Origin: Bacteroidaceae bacterium HV4-6-C5C
GTDB lineage: Bacteria; Bacteroidota; Bacteroidia; Bacteroidales; Bacteroidaceae
Direction: 5' to 3'
Length of the DNA: 64,000 nucleotides
Assembly: GCA_007896885.1 (NCBI GenBank)
Contig: VOIU01000002.1
Coordinates: 124,001 to 188,000 of the forward strand
Shown piece by piece: positions 10,107 to 19,490 of this stretch. Within the stretch, counting starts at the first letter, position 1; each line of letters opens with the position of its first letter. The position numbers were made by a program, and so were the translations under genes. The notes beneath the pieces were generated by a model. That model did no database searches and was not told the origin of the DNA. It saw nothing but the letters and a program-made list of their open reading frames with translations.

Positions 10107-12560
10107 TTATAAATTGACGGACTTCTTTAAGAGAATATTCTCGGAAGATGAACCGATCCAAATTTCAACAGGTTCTTTTTCCGGCACAAATTGATGGCGA
10201 TCGATATCATAATAAGAAAATGCATCTTCAGCCAGTACAATAGTTATACGCTTTGTCCCGCCTTTTTTCAGAAAGACTTTCTCATAACCTTTCAATTCTT
10301 TCTGCGGACGTGGAACCGGAGAATGTGTGGGATGCACATATAGTTGGGCAATTTCCGAAGCAGCCATCTTCCCGGTATTCTTCACATCAAAGGATACTTT
10401 TACTTTATGATCGCCGATATTTTCGGTCGTTAGATTGGAATATTCGAAAGTGGAATAAGACATCCCGAATCCAAATGGATATAAAGGTTTGATGCCCGAT
10501 TGATCATATCCCCGGTATCCGACAAAAACACCTTCTTTATAATCAATCCGCTTATATTCCGAACCGCTTAAGTTGTCATAATAGCTATTGAAACAGGGGT
10601 TATCTTCCCATCTTTTTTCGATACTCACAGGAAGTTTCCCGCTGGGAGATATCTTTCCGGTAAGGATATCCGATAAGGCCGTACCGCCTTCTTCTCCGGG
10701 ATACCATGCCATCAGAATGGCTTTGGCATTATGCTGCCAGGAAGTAAAGTCAATACCTCCTCCGGCGTTCACCACAACGGTTAGGTTAGGGTTCAACTCC
10801 GATACTTTACGGATGAGCATCTCCTGATAGGATGGCAAAGCGAAAGGACGATCGAAGCCTTCTCCTTCGATATTACTATCGAAACCGGCGCAAAAGACCA
10901 CATTATCAACTTTCTTCAGTTCGCGGATCAACATCTTTTCGTTGAATTGACTAATACCGAAAACAATTTTTGCAGAAGAAATATTATCAAAATATTCAAT
11001 TAAAAAATGATAGGTCTTACCGGCTTTTACCTGATAATCGACTTCGCGTTTTGAAATGGAGTGGTTACCCCAGTCTCCGGTTATTTTCTCACCGTTAATG
11101 AAGATACGGTATCCGTCATCTCCTTCCAGACTGATCTTCAATATTCCATCTTCGGCGGCTTTGTAACAGGCATTCCAACGGACAGAGAAATGATCGACGG
11201 GAAAGCCTTCTTTGGGGGCATTATCACCCCAATCAAAATCTATTCGTGCATCAACAACGGTTATTGCGGGAGTATCTTTAAACTCCTGATTCTTGAAGTA
11301 TTCGGCTTTATAACCTCGCCGGGAGAAAGTGGAGTCGGTGAATAATTGCCCGTTAATGTCATTATAGAGAATATCATCGGACAAGATGACCGTACTTTTT
11401 CTTTCTTTCGCCAAGGCCTGGCACAAAGAGACCGGAGAGAACGGAGTAACAAATCCACTACCGCCACCGGTTGGTATTTTATTGGCGTTGGGTCCCAAAA
11501 CAGCCGTCTTCCCTTTCAGAGGTAGCATTCCTTTTTCGTTTTTCAGGAGCACGACTCCTTCACGGGCCAGATTCAAAGCTGTCTCACGTGAGTAAGGATT
11601 GTCTAAAGGAATGTTCTTATCCTGCTGTGCTTTATCCAACATGCCATACGCCATGAAGGTCTGTAAAAGGTGCCGCACCTTCATATCAATTGTGGCTTCG
11701 GTGACCCGACCGTTTTTCAAAGCGGGTAACAGGTTTTCGGCATTCATATATCTTCCTTTGGGCATTTCCAAATCCAAGCCTCCGTTGGCGGCACCAACAG
11801 CTGAGTATACCGAAGTCCAATCGGACATCAATATGCCCTTAAATCCCCAGGAATTACGTAAAACATCGATATTGAGCCAACTATTCTCCGTGGAATGTAC
11901 ACCGTTGAGAAGATTGTAGCTATCCATAACGGCTCCTACCTTTGCCTCCATAACCGCCTTTTTAAATGCGGGAAAGTAGATTTCCTGCAAGGTGCGTTCG
12001 TCCACATCGGAACTCGCGTGGTGACGGTTCCACTCCTGATTGTTTGCTGCAAAATGTTTTACCGTGGCAATAACTCCCTCCGACTGCACTCCCATGATAT
12101 ATTCTTTAGCAGTCTCTCCGGCGAGAAAAGGATCTTCTCCCATATATTCATAATTTCGTCCGCAAAGAGGAGAACGGTAGATATTCACTCCCGGACCCAA
12201 CAGTATATTTACTCCACGGGCTTTTGCATCTTGTCCCAACGAACGACCCAACCGGTAAGCCAGTTCTCTATTCCATGTCGAAGCGGTCAGAATACCCGAG
12301 GGAAATAAAGTGCTTTGGGGAGAGTGGTTACGAATGCCTTGTGGCCCATCGGCCAATCTCATTTCGGGAATTCCCAAACGGGGAATGGCACGTAATGAAA
12401 AGGATGTCTGGCCTGAGAGATAGGCTATTTTTTCTTCCAAAGTCATTTGGGATACGATCTTTGCAGCTTTTTCCTCCATGGCCGGAGTTATGATTTGAGC
12501 ACATGCAAAGGCATGACCGAACATGAGTAATAATCCGGCGGCAATTTCTTTATATTTCAT
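10107..12560 (-). CDS. GH3 beta-glycosidase with PA14 insert
   Basis: Exported enzyme of 817 residues with a signal peptide ending HAFACAQ. The N-terminal GH3 barrel carries the nucleophile Asp247 in KGILMSDW and the substrate-binding KHF/NNQE segment (VKHFAANNQEWNRHH). The second GH3 domain is interrupted at about residues 405-550 by a PA14-like beta-barrel (YKAEYFKNQEF to SAKIVFGIS), a common insertion that shapes the active site. The probable acid/base is a Glu in IEGEGFDR. A fibronectin III-like domain closes the protein. PA14-bearing GH3 enzymes are mostly beta-glucosidases. The gene is ten bases upstream of the GH2 gene and 80 bases after the SGNH-GH3 gene. Confidence 0.91.
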   Translation of the reverse strand: MKYKEIAAGLLLMFGHAFACAQIITPAMEEKAAKIVSQMTLEEKIAYLSGQTSFSLRAIPRLGIPEMRLADGPQGIRNHSPQSTLFPSGILTASTWNRELAYRLGRSLGQDAKARGVNILLGPGVNIYRSPLCGRNYEYMGEDPFLAGETAKEYIMGVQSEGVIATVKHFAANNQEWNRHHASSDVDERTLQEIYFPAFKKAVMEAKVGAVMDSYNLLNGVHSTENSWLNIDVLRNSWGFKGILMSDWTSVYSAVGAANGGLDLEMPKGRYMNAENLLPALKNGRVTEATIDMKVRHLLQTFMAYGMLDKAQQDKNIPLDNPYSRETALNLAREGVVLLKNEKGMLPLKGKTAVLGPNANKIPTGGGSGFVTPFSPVSLCQALAKERKSTVILSDDILYNDINGQLFTDSTFSRRGYKAEYFKNQEFKDTPAITVVDARIDFDWGDNAPKEGFPVDHFSVRWNACYKAAEDGILKISLEGDDGYRIFINGEKITGDWGNHSISKREVDYQVKAGKTYHFLIEYFDNISSAKIVFGISQFNEKMLIRELKKVDNVVFCAGFDSNIEGEGFDRPFALPSYQEMLIRKVSELNPNLTVVVNAGGGIDFTSWQHNAKAILMAWYPGEEGGTALSDILTGKISPSGKLPVSIEKRWEDNPCFNSYYDNLSGSEYKRIDYKEGVFVGYRGYDQSGIKPLYPFGFGMSYSTFEYSNLTTENIGDHKVKVSFDVKNTGKMAASEIAQLYVHPTHSPVPRPQKELKGYEKVFLKKGGTKRITIVLAEDAFSYYDIDRHQFVPEKEPVEIWIGSSSENILLKKSVNL

Positions 12561-12640
12561 TATAAATAAAGGCGTTAATTAACTTATTGAACTATTCTTT
12601 CTAATCTCATGAATGATTTCGATATGCTCTATTCGTAAAA

Positions 12641-15619
12641 TCATTTTATATGCAGTTTCAAGGTCTTATCACCGATGCAGATATCTACCTCTCCCGCATC
12701 GACGAATTGATTTCCCTGCTCATCTACAAAACCCAGATCTTTATTGACATCCAACACAAACTCAAAGCGCACTGTCTCTCCTTTACGGATCATACGTTTA
12801 TCAAAACGTTTAAGCTCTTTGACGGGACGGGTGATGCGACTATACGGACAGGATACATAAAGAAAGACGGTTTCCATCCCATCCATGTCGCCATCGTTGG
12901 AGACAGGTACGGACACACTCACTTTCTCCCCTTTATGAAGAACGGTTTTGGAGGCCGACAGTTCCCCGTAAGAATAACGGGTATAGCTTAAGCCATGACC
13001 AAACGGATAAAGAGGCTCGCTGACCATATCTTTATAAAATCCCTGATTTGGACGCGCACTGCTTCTGCGATTGTAATAAATGGGGATCTGACCTTGTGAG
13101 TAAGGGAAAGTCATAGCCAGCTTACCGGATGGATTGATGCGACCGGATAAGATTCCGGCTACGGCACTTGCTCCATCCGTTCCGGGTTGCCACATTTCTA
13201 AAATTGCATTCGATTGTTCTACAGCGGGACCTAATACCAGCGGACGGCCATTGGCTAAAACCAGAATAACTTTTTTCCCTGTCGCATGTATCTTCTGCAT
13301 TAAACGCTGTTGGATTTGAGGGAGCGTGATGTCCGCATGGGAATTGTTTTCTCCACTCCAACTCCCCTTTTCGCCCAGACACATGACAACAACATCAGCC
13401 CATTTAGCACTCTGAAGAGCTTCTTGGAACCCTGTTTCATCTTCACCCGAGAAATCACAACCTTTGGCGTAACGCACTTCCGAAGCTTTAAATTCACCGG
13501 TTATTCCATCCAATAATTTGTGGATATCCTTGTCCTCACCATGTCCCCACCAACAGCCCAGCAAGTCGTGGGCATTGTTTGCCATCGGACCTATTACCGC
13601 CAATCGCTTCACGGCGCGTAAAGGAAGTGTACCGTCATTCTTTAAAAGTACCATGGATTGTGCCGACATTTCTTCAGCCGCCTTGACACTTGCCGGGCGA
13701 CGGAAACGTGTGGAAGCATCTGTTTGAGGGGTATAAGGATTTTCGAAAAGTCCCAATTGAAACTTTAAGCGTAGCAGGCGACGAACGGATTCATCGAGAA
13801 CAGCCGGTTCCACAGTTTTTTCTTCCACCAGTTCTTTCAGGTATTTGTCATAGGAATGGGACATCATATCCATGTCCACACCGGCATTGATAGCCAGTTT
13901 ACCGGCTTCTTTCAAGTCCCGCGCCATCTTTTGATTGATGAGTTGCATCACGGCTCCCCAGTCGGAAACCATTAACCCGCGAAAGCCCCACTTATTCCGC
14001 AGGACTTCGGTCAGTGTATAATGATTGGCAGATGAAGGAATTCCGCTGATGTTATTAAATGAGCTCATCAAGGAAACCGCACCACTGCGAAGGCTCATTT
14101 CATAAGGAGGCAGATAGGTATCCCAAAGGGTCTGACGGGATATCTCGGTATATACATAATCGCGTCCGGCCTCCGAAGCGCCATATCCTACGTAATGTTT
14201 CAGGCAGGCGGCTATGGAAAGGCTGTCATCAAGCCTCTTTCCCTGATAACCACGCACGGCAGCCTGACCAAAGACTCCATTCGTATAAGGGTCTTCGCCA
14301 TATCCTTCGGCAACACGCCCCCAACGGGGGTCACGGCTCACATCGATCATTGGGGAGAAGGTCCAATCGATACCACTCAGCTTTGTCTCTTGCGCGGTAA
14401 TACGGCAACCTTGTTCCACCAATCCGGGGTTCCAGCTGCATGCTTGGGCAAGCGGTATGGGGAAAATGGTGCGGAATCCATGTATGGCATCATATCCGAA
14501 AAGTATAGGTATGCCTAATCGGGAATTCTCCATGGCATGATGTTGCATCCGGTTTCTCAGATCGGGCTCCGTTCCAAAATAAATGAGTGACCCGATTTCG
14601 GCAGGAGTGTTTTTGACTTCCACTCCTTTGTTATTCTCAATGTTGTTTGTTCCTAAAGTATATTGGTTGAGTTGAAGGACTTTTTCTTCTATCGTCATGC
14701 GACCGAGGAGATCTTCAACACGTATATCCAATGGAAGCGAAGAGTCGGTATAAAGCTTTTCCCCGGGTGTAAGGGCTTTGAGATTCGTGACTTCGAAGGG
14801 ATGCAAAACAGCTTGATGCGCAGCCTCCTGAGTGGCCTTTACCAATGCCGGATGCATGTTTTTGGGAGCATACGTATTCCCTACCACACTTTTACCGAAC
14901 AGGGTTTCGAACCAGGCACAAGCTGCGGTATATCGCCCGTAAATAAGATTCAGATGATAACCATCCCGATTCATGTTGTCGCCGATAAAAGTGGTACGTG
15001 CGTTCTGAACCGCAGTTCCGGATGGAATGATCAAAGAAAAGCCATACTCTTTCATTACTTTCTTTGAGGCATCCATAATGCTCCCGTACATCTTCATCTG
15101 ATTACAACCGTATCGCTCAAAATCTTTATGAGTGGAATTTTGTGCATACGCCCATGTCTGATGCCAAATGAGTTTTGTCTTAGGTGAAATGAAAGACTTG
15201 ATGTAACGAATCAATTCAGGAAGAAAAGGCGTGTAAGAATCGTAGATACCGGACAGCCCGCTAACCTGTTGAAGCGAAATATAATCCCAAGATTCGTCTT
15301 TTAAGGCTTTTGAAAGCATCATACTGTCGGCTTGAACACGCAAACCATCCAATCCTATCTTTTGATAACGGTAGGCTTTCAAATTTCCGCGGGCATTATT
15401 GAGATGGCGTTCTAAAGAACATCCGCCGATATACATATTGGCTATGACACATTTCTGACCTTCGGCAGTGGCCAACTCATAAAGATTCTGACAAACGGCG
15501 TCTTCGGAGAAACTATTGCCTATAGCCAGAACACGGACGATCTTCTCCTTTGCACAAACTTCTCCTGCAAACAGGATGGAAGCTAAGAGCAATACAATAA
15601 AACATCTAATTCGTTTCAT
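12641..15619 (-). CDS. SGNH-hydrolase/GH3 fusion: putative bifunctional esterase and beta-glycosidase
   Basis: Exported protein of 992 residues with a signal peptide ending FAGEVCA. Residues 27-275 form an SGNH-like (DUF4886-type) domain with block I AIGNSFSED (Ser36), an Asn/Gly pair in later blocks, and block V DGYHLN (Asp219, His222), so the esterase triad looks intact. From about residue 295 a full GH3 enzyme follows: barrel with nucleophile Asp553 in GLMVSDW, acid/base region WSGENNSHADITLP, and a C-terminal fibronectin III-like domain. The GH3 half resembles BglX-type beta-glucosidases. The fusion suggests that one protein removes an acyl group and a neighbouring beta-linked sugar. The GH2 beta-glucuronidase gene is seven bases upstream. 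Confidence 0.9.
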   Translation of the reverse strand: MKRIRCFIVLLLASILFAGEVCAKEKIVRVLAIGNSFSEDAVCQNLYELATAEGQKCVIANMYIGGCSLERHLNNARGNLKAYRYQKIGLDGLRVQADSMMLSKALKDESWDYISLQQVSGLSGIYDSYTPFLPELIRYIKSFISPKTKLIWHQTWAYAQNSTHKDFERYGCNQMKMYGSIMDASKKVMKEYGFSLIIPSGTAVQNARTTFIGDNMNRDGYHLNLIYGRYTAACAWFETLFGKSVVGNTYAPKNMHPALVKATQEAAHQAVLHPFEVTNLKALTPGEKLYTDSSLPLDIRVEDLLGRMTIEEKVLQLNQYTLGTNNIENNKGVEVKNTPAEIGSLIYFGTEPDLRNRMQHHAMENSRLGIPILFGYDAIHGFRTIFPIPLAQACSWNPGLVEQGCRITAQETKLSGIDWTFSPMIDVSRDPRWGRVAEGYGEDPYTNGVFGQAAVRGYQGKRLDDSLSIAACLKHYVGYGASEAGRDYVYTEISRQTLWDTYLPPYEMSLRSGAVSLMSSFNNISGIPSSANHYTLTEVLRNKWGFRGLMVSDWGAVMQLINQKMARDLKEAGKLAINAGVDMDMMSHSYDKYLKELVEEKTVEPAVLDESVRRLLRLKFQLGLFENPYTPQTDASTRFRRPASVKAAEEMSAQSMVLLKNDGTLPLRAVKRLAVIGPMANNAHDLLGCWWGHGEDKDIHKLLDGITGEFKASEVRYAKGCDFSGEDETGFQEALQSAKWADVVVMCLGEKGSWSGENNSHADITLPQIQQRLMQKIHATGKKVILVLANGRPLVLGPAVEQSNAILEMWQPGTDGASAVAGILSGRINPSGKLAMTFPYSQGQIPIYYNRRSSARPNQGFYKDMVSEPLYPFGHGLSYTRYSYGELSASKTVLHKGEKVSVSVPVSNDGDMDGMETVFLYVSCPYSRITRPVKELKRFDKRMIRKGETVRFEFVLDVNKDLGFVDEQGNQFVDAGEVDICIGDKTLKLHIK

Positions 15620-15626
15620 AAGTAAG

Positions 15627-17426
15627 TTATTTCAAGTTAACTATATCTTTCTTTCGAATTTGTTCATAGAACTCATGTATCACATACCAGGCTTTTTTCC
15701 GTTGTCCCTGATCGGAAACGAGTCCTTTTCTGTTCCATCCTTCCTGGTTAGTAGGGTGGAAACGGGTGGGTGATCTGAAATCATACAGTACCCAGGGAGA
15801 TATTCCGCACAAATTAGGAATATTCCGGAACATTTTAAGATTATCACGGAAAAGTTTTTCCTGATACTCTTCGCTCCATGAGGATGCAACCGTGGCATCA
15901 CCGCTCTGACCGTAGAGTGCTTCGCATCCGAATTCCGAAATGAACAAAGGCTTATTGAGAGCTACTTTCCAATTGCATTTCTCCGGCTCCAGCGGCCAGG
16001 GGGCATACCACCCCATGTATTTATTGATGCCAATCATATCCAATTTGTCGATAAAAGGGTCTTCCATTTCAAAAAGTTTGCTTTCGGAATTGAAATATAC
16101 ATTATCGAAAGCTCCGACAAAAAGGCGTGTTGTATCCAACTCCTTTCCTGTTTTTAGCAGCTCGTTTAAGAAAGCATTGCGTGCTTCCGAAGGCCTTGTT
16201 TCATTGGCAATTCCCCAGAAGCAGTCGGCACAGCGATTCTTATCACGCAGAATTGTCTCGCGAAGCATCTTCTTTGCTTTCTCCAGTGTCTCCGGGCTGG
16301 TGAAGTCGATAGATTGCCATACCGGTATCTCCTGCCATAGCATAATTCCCATCTCTTCGGCTCTGCGTACAATATATTCATTCTGTTGGTAGTGTGCCAG
16401 ACGAACCATATTCACGCCCAATGCCTTGGCTTCACTAAGAAGTTGCCCGGCATCACTTGCGGTGCAAGCACGTCCCATACGCTGGGGAATCTCCTCATGG
16501 AAAGAAATGCTTCTGAGAAAGAGCGGCTTGTCATTGAGGTAAATCTTTGTACCTTCAGCTTTTATATTACGAAATCCGATTCTTTCTGTTATCCGGTCGG
16601 AAGTTGTGGTGATCTCCACATCATAAAGTTTCGGATTTTCAGGTGACCAACGGGTCAATTTGGTGTGTATCACACCTTGAGCCACCCCCACGGAATCGGT
16701 AGTCATCCGGAGTGTCTTCCCCAGTTCAGGGATTTTTAGTTGAACGACCTCTCCTTTTTGGTTACCCGACAGGGATATTCGTGCACGAATGACATCGGGA
16801 CTTACTTTGTCTAATTGCACAAAATAATCACTGATATACAAATCGGGGACGGTGACAAGCATTACATCCCTGGTAATTCCTCCATAGTTCCACCAATCGA
16901 AAGCCAAAGCGGGAATTGCATCTTTTTGCCGACGGTTGTTCACTTCGACAATGAGACAGTTGTCGCCTTGCAAAAGATCATCCGTGACTTCTATCTGAAA
17001 GGGTGTGAACGAGCCTTCATGATTGCCTATTTTTCGCCCGTTGAGATAAATATTACAACGATAGCTGACTCCACAGAAATAGAGGAATTTCCTTTTTCCG
17101 GTCTCTTTTTCCGAATTGAAATGACGGGCATACCAGACGGTCCCTTCATAATATTTCAGTTCTTGCTTCTGCGAATTCCAATCACCCGGCACGTTTAAGC
17201 GTAATCCGTTTTCAAATGAATATTCATAAAAATCGGAATGCCCGGTGGCTTTCTTATTTAAAAAGATTTTTGAGGTTGCTCCTTGTTCGTACAAGTCGAC
17301 TATCGCATCCCATTTGCCATTGAGTGACCGGGTCTCGCGACCATAGATGTTCGCCAGATAAGTATCTGATGGATATGCTTGAACGGCGCATAACAGCAGC
17401 AGTATAAATATAAGATTCGTTTTCAT
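15627..17426 (-). CDS. GH2 beta-glucuronidase
   Basis: Exported enzyme of 599 residues (signal peptide LLLLCAVQAYPS), close in length to E. coli GusA (603). It has the sugar-binding, Ig-like and TIM-barrel domains without extra C-terminal modules. The acid/base is Glu409 in WGIANETRP and the nucleophile Glu498 in LFISEFGCEA. Near the C-terminus GWNRKGLVS supplies Asn565 and Lys567, the N-x-K motif that contacts the glucuronate carboxylate and separates glucuronidases from other GH2 enzymes. GusA has the same motif at almost the same place. I therefore predict release of terminal beta-D-glucuronic acid; a galacturonidase activity is the main alternative. Its start overlaps the stop of the GH36-like gene by four bases (ATGA), so translation is coupled. 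Confidence 0.88.
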   Translation of the reverse strand: MKTNLIFILLLLCAVQAYPSDTYLANIYGRETRSLNGKWDAIVDLYEQGATSKIFLNKKATGHSDFYEYSFENGLRLNVPGDWNSQKQELKYYEGTVWYARHFNSEKETGKRKFLYFCGVSYRCNIYLNGRKIGNHEGSFTPFQIEVTDDLLQGDNCLIVEVNNRRQKDAIPALAFDWWNYGGITRDVMLVTVPDLYISDYFVQLDKVSPDVIRARISLSGNQKGEVVQLKIPELGKTLRMTTDSVGVAQGVIHTKLTRWSPENPKLYDVEITTTSDRITERIGFRNIKAEGTKIYLNDKPLFLRSISFHEEIPQRMGRACTASDAGQLLSEAKALGVNMVRLAHYQQNEYIVRRAEEMGIMLWQEIPVWQSIDFTSPETLEKAKKMLRETILRDKNRCADCFWGIANETRPSEARNAFLNELLKTGKELDTTRLFVGAFDNVYFNSESKLFEMEDPFIDKLDMIGINKYMGWYAPWPLEPEKCNWKVALNKPLFISEFGCEALYGQSGDATVASSWSEEYQEKLFRDNLKMFRNIPNLCGISPWVLYDFRSPTRFHPTNQEGWNRKGLVSDQGQRKKAWYVIHEFYEQIRKKDIVNLK

Positions 17427-19486
17427 TCGGTTATAGTATATTGATAGAGGGTAAAATCGTTTTTATCGGGTAGTGAAAAGGTCACTTCACTCCCGCTGTT
17501 TACTTCGGCTGTAAATGAGGCACCGGAGCCATATACAGGTACAAAAGATACTTTTTGTCCTTCAGACAGCCATGTCTTCAATCGGGCGGAAGATCGGTTG
17601 TTGTCCTCACGATAAACGATGATATATCCGCTATGCGCATCGGATATCGATTGAAATCCTGTCCACGAACGCCCGCTGGGTTCTTCACCAATAGGAAGAA
17701 TGATGCCTTGATGAAAAGGTAGTTGAATCTTCTTATACGCTTCGAACAAAGCCGGTTGATTGAATGCACTCTCGGGAAGATTGGATGCTTCCATCCAGGC
17801 AAGCGGTTGCGCAGCAAGTGTGACAGCAAACAAATATTCAAATGAATAGTGTTGGGGAGCAAACACGTCAGTTGGGGGATATTTATCATGATTACGCCAG
17901 TTATTTAAAAACTCGACTTGCAATTTCTCCGCCGGTACATAACGCGATAGCTGCCATAAATTTCTTAAAGTACGATAAGGATAGTAGTTTCCCCAGTCCG
18001 TATATCGATTTTCCAAAAAAATGTTTCCATACTCATTCATAAAGTGATACCCTCCTCTTCTACCCGCCGTGGCATCCAAGTTGAAAATCACTTTATGCTG
18101 AGTCTGTTCCAATACTCTATCGAAAAGCCTTCGCAAATTCTTTTCCGCTTGCTTTGTGGGAATTTGCAACCCGTCTATTTTAAAACACTCTATGCCATAT
18201 TGATGACACAGACTTATGATAACATCGGCATCTTTCTGCCAATCGGCAAAATCATCCTGAATGCTGGGATTAAACCAAAGCCCGATACGTATGCCCAGCT
18301 TTTTGCCTTTCTCCACGATGGGTTTAAGCCCATGAGGAAATTTTGCAGGATTAGGAATCCAGTAATCACGTTTCTTCCAAATATCGTTGAAACTTCCTCC
18401 CGCTGTCTTGGAATTCGGACTCTTTCCGTTTTGCCAGCCGTCATCCAATTGAAATACAGTGATACCCATACGGGCAGCCTTATCTAATTCCGCCAGACAA
18501 AATTTCTCATCGATCTTGCTATCCTGACTGCGATCGCCCCAGGTATTGAGCATAATCATCTCATCTTGTTTCGCAGTCTGCAGGCGCAATTGCTTTTGAT
18601 ATTTTCTCAGTGTCATCAACGCCTCACGTTCTCCGCCGGTATATATACCGGTCACACAGCCGTACAGTCGGGTCCAATCGTCTACGCGGATATCGGATGC
18701 CGAAACGCCAAGCCCCACGACCATGAAATCACTAAAATCGGCCACAAAATCGGCTCCGGTGTAGTGCAATTGTGTACTACTGCAAGGTGCTTCTTTCAGA
18801 AAAAAGAAACCGTTTCCGTTCAATTCGTCATTGGCAAACAATAGATTTCCTTTAAAGGTATTGCGACGGTATGGAAACCACTCCCTTTCAACAACGAGGT
18901 TATCATTCCAATCGGTATAATCAAAAAATTCCACAGTACGTACTTTCCAATGATTTCCATCCAGTTGCAAACGATCCAGAGTCGGAGTTTTAACTCCGAT
19001 GCTCATATCTCCGGCGGACTCAATGTTCTTGCGATCCGCACCCGACTGAGTCGCCCCATGACTGTAGTCTCCCAAATGCCCCTTTAAATAAGTGTCACAA
19101 GCTATTGCCGGACAATCGGCATAAATCTTATACTTACGTTCGACGAATAAGGAGCCATAAGAAGAGGTAATACAAGCTTCAAGATAAGTGGGATGGATGT
19201 CATTCGAAGGAACGGTTTTGACCGAAAACCGAGCTTCTTTCGGGGTATCTCCAACCAATGAGAAATCGGGGCTTTTAGCTTTCGTAGATAGCTTTTGACC
19301 GTTAATCTTATTGACTAAATAGATTGTTACCGGATTGCCGGAGTTCCACCGCATACAACGCTCAATCTGAGCATTACCCATTCTTAACGTATCCCCTTTG
19401 AGAGAGGCATAATAGGGCTCTCCGCCATAAAGCGAAACTCCGACAATAAATGTGACGAATGTGAAGAGGAAAGTCTTTTTTATCAT
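17423..19486 (-). CDS. Clan GH-D (GH36-like) alpha-galactosidase
   Basis: Exported enzyme of 687 residues with a signal peptide ending GVSLYGG. An N-terminal beta-sandwich (about 25-290) precedes a TIM barrel containing LDDGW (residues 348-351 region), the nucleophile Asp438 in CFKIDG and the likely acid/base Asp497 in RYTDW, followed by a C-terminal beta domain. These are the melibiase signatures of GH27/GH36. The expected reaction is removal of terminal alpha-galactose, although this clan also holds alpha-N-acetylgalactosaminidases and other activities. It sits four bases downstream of the FAD oxidoreductase gene and overlaps the beta-glucuronidase gene, in the core of the PUL A operon. Confidence 0.85.
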   Translation of the reverse strand: MIKKTFLFTFVTFIVGVSLYGGEPYYASLKGDTLRMGNAQIERCMRWNSGNPVTIYLVNKINGQKLSTKAKSPDFSLVGDTPKEARFSVKTVPSNDIHPTYLEACITSSYGSLFVERKYKIYADCPAIACDTYLKGHLGDYSHGATQSGADRKNIESAGDMSIGVKTPTLDRLQLDGNHWKVRTVEFFDYTDWNDNLVVEREWFPYRRNTFKGNLLFANDELNGNGFFFLKEAPCSSTQLHYTGADFVADFSDFMVVGLGVSASDIRVDDWTRLYGCVTGIYTGGEREALMTLRKYQKQLRLQTAKQDEMIMLNTWGDRSQDSKIDEKFCLAELDKAARMGITVFQLDDGWQNGKSPNSKTAGGSFNDIWKKRDYWIPNPAKFPHGLKPIVEKGKKLGIRIGLWFNPSIQDDFADWQKDADVIISLCHQYGIECFKIDGLQIPTKQAEKNLRRLFDRVLEQTQHKVIFNLDATAGRRGGYHFMNEYGNIFLENRYTDWGNYYPYRTLRNLWQLSRYVPAEKLQVEFLNNWRNHDKYPPTDVFAPQHYSFEYLFAVTLAAQPLAWMEASNLPESAFNQPALFEAYKKIQLPFHQGIILPIGEEPSGRSWTGFQSISDAHSGYIIVYREDNNRSSARLKTWLSEGQKVSFVPVYGSGASFTAEVNSGSEVTFSLPDKNDFTLYQYTITE

Positions 19487-19490
19487 ATCA

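Noticed and set aside
11061..11345. Plus-strand open frames inside PUL A genes
   Set aside because: They are antisense shadows of strongly supported glycosidase genes and have no domain signal.
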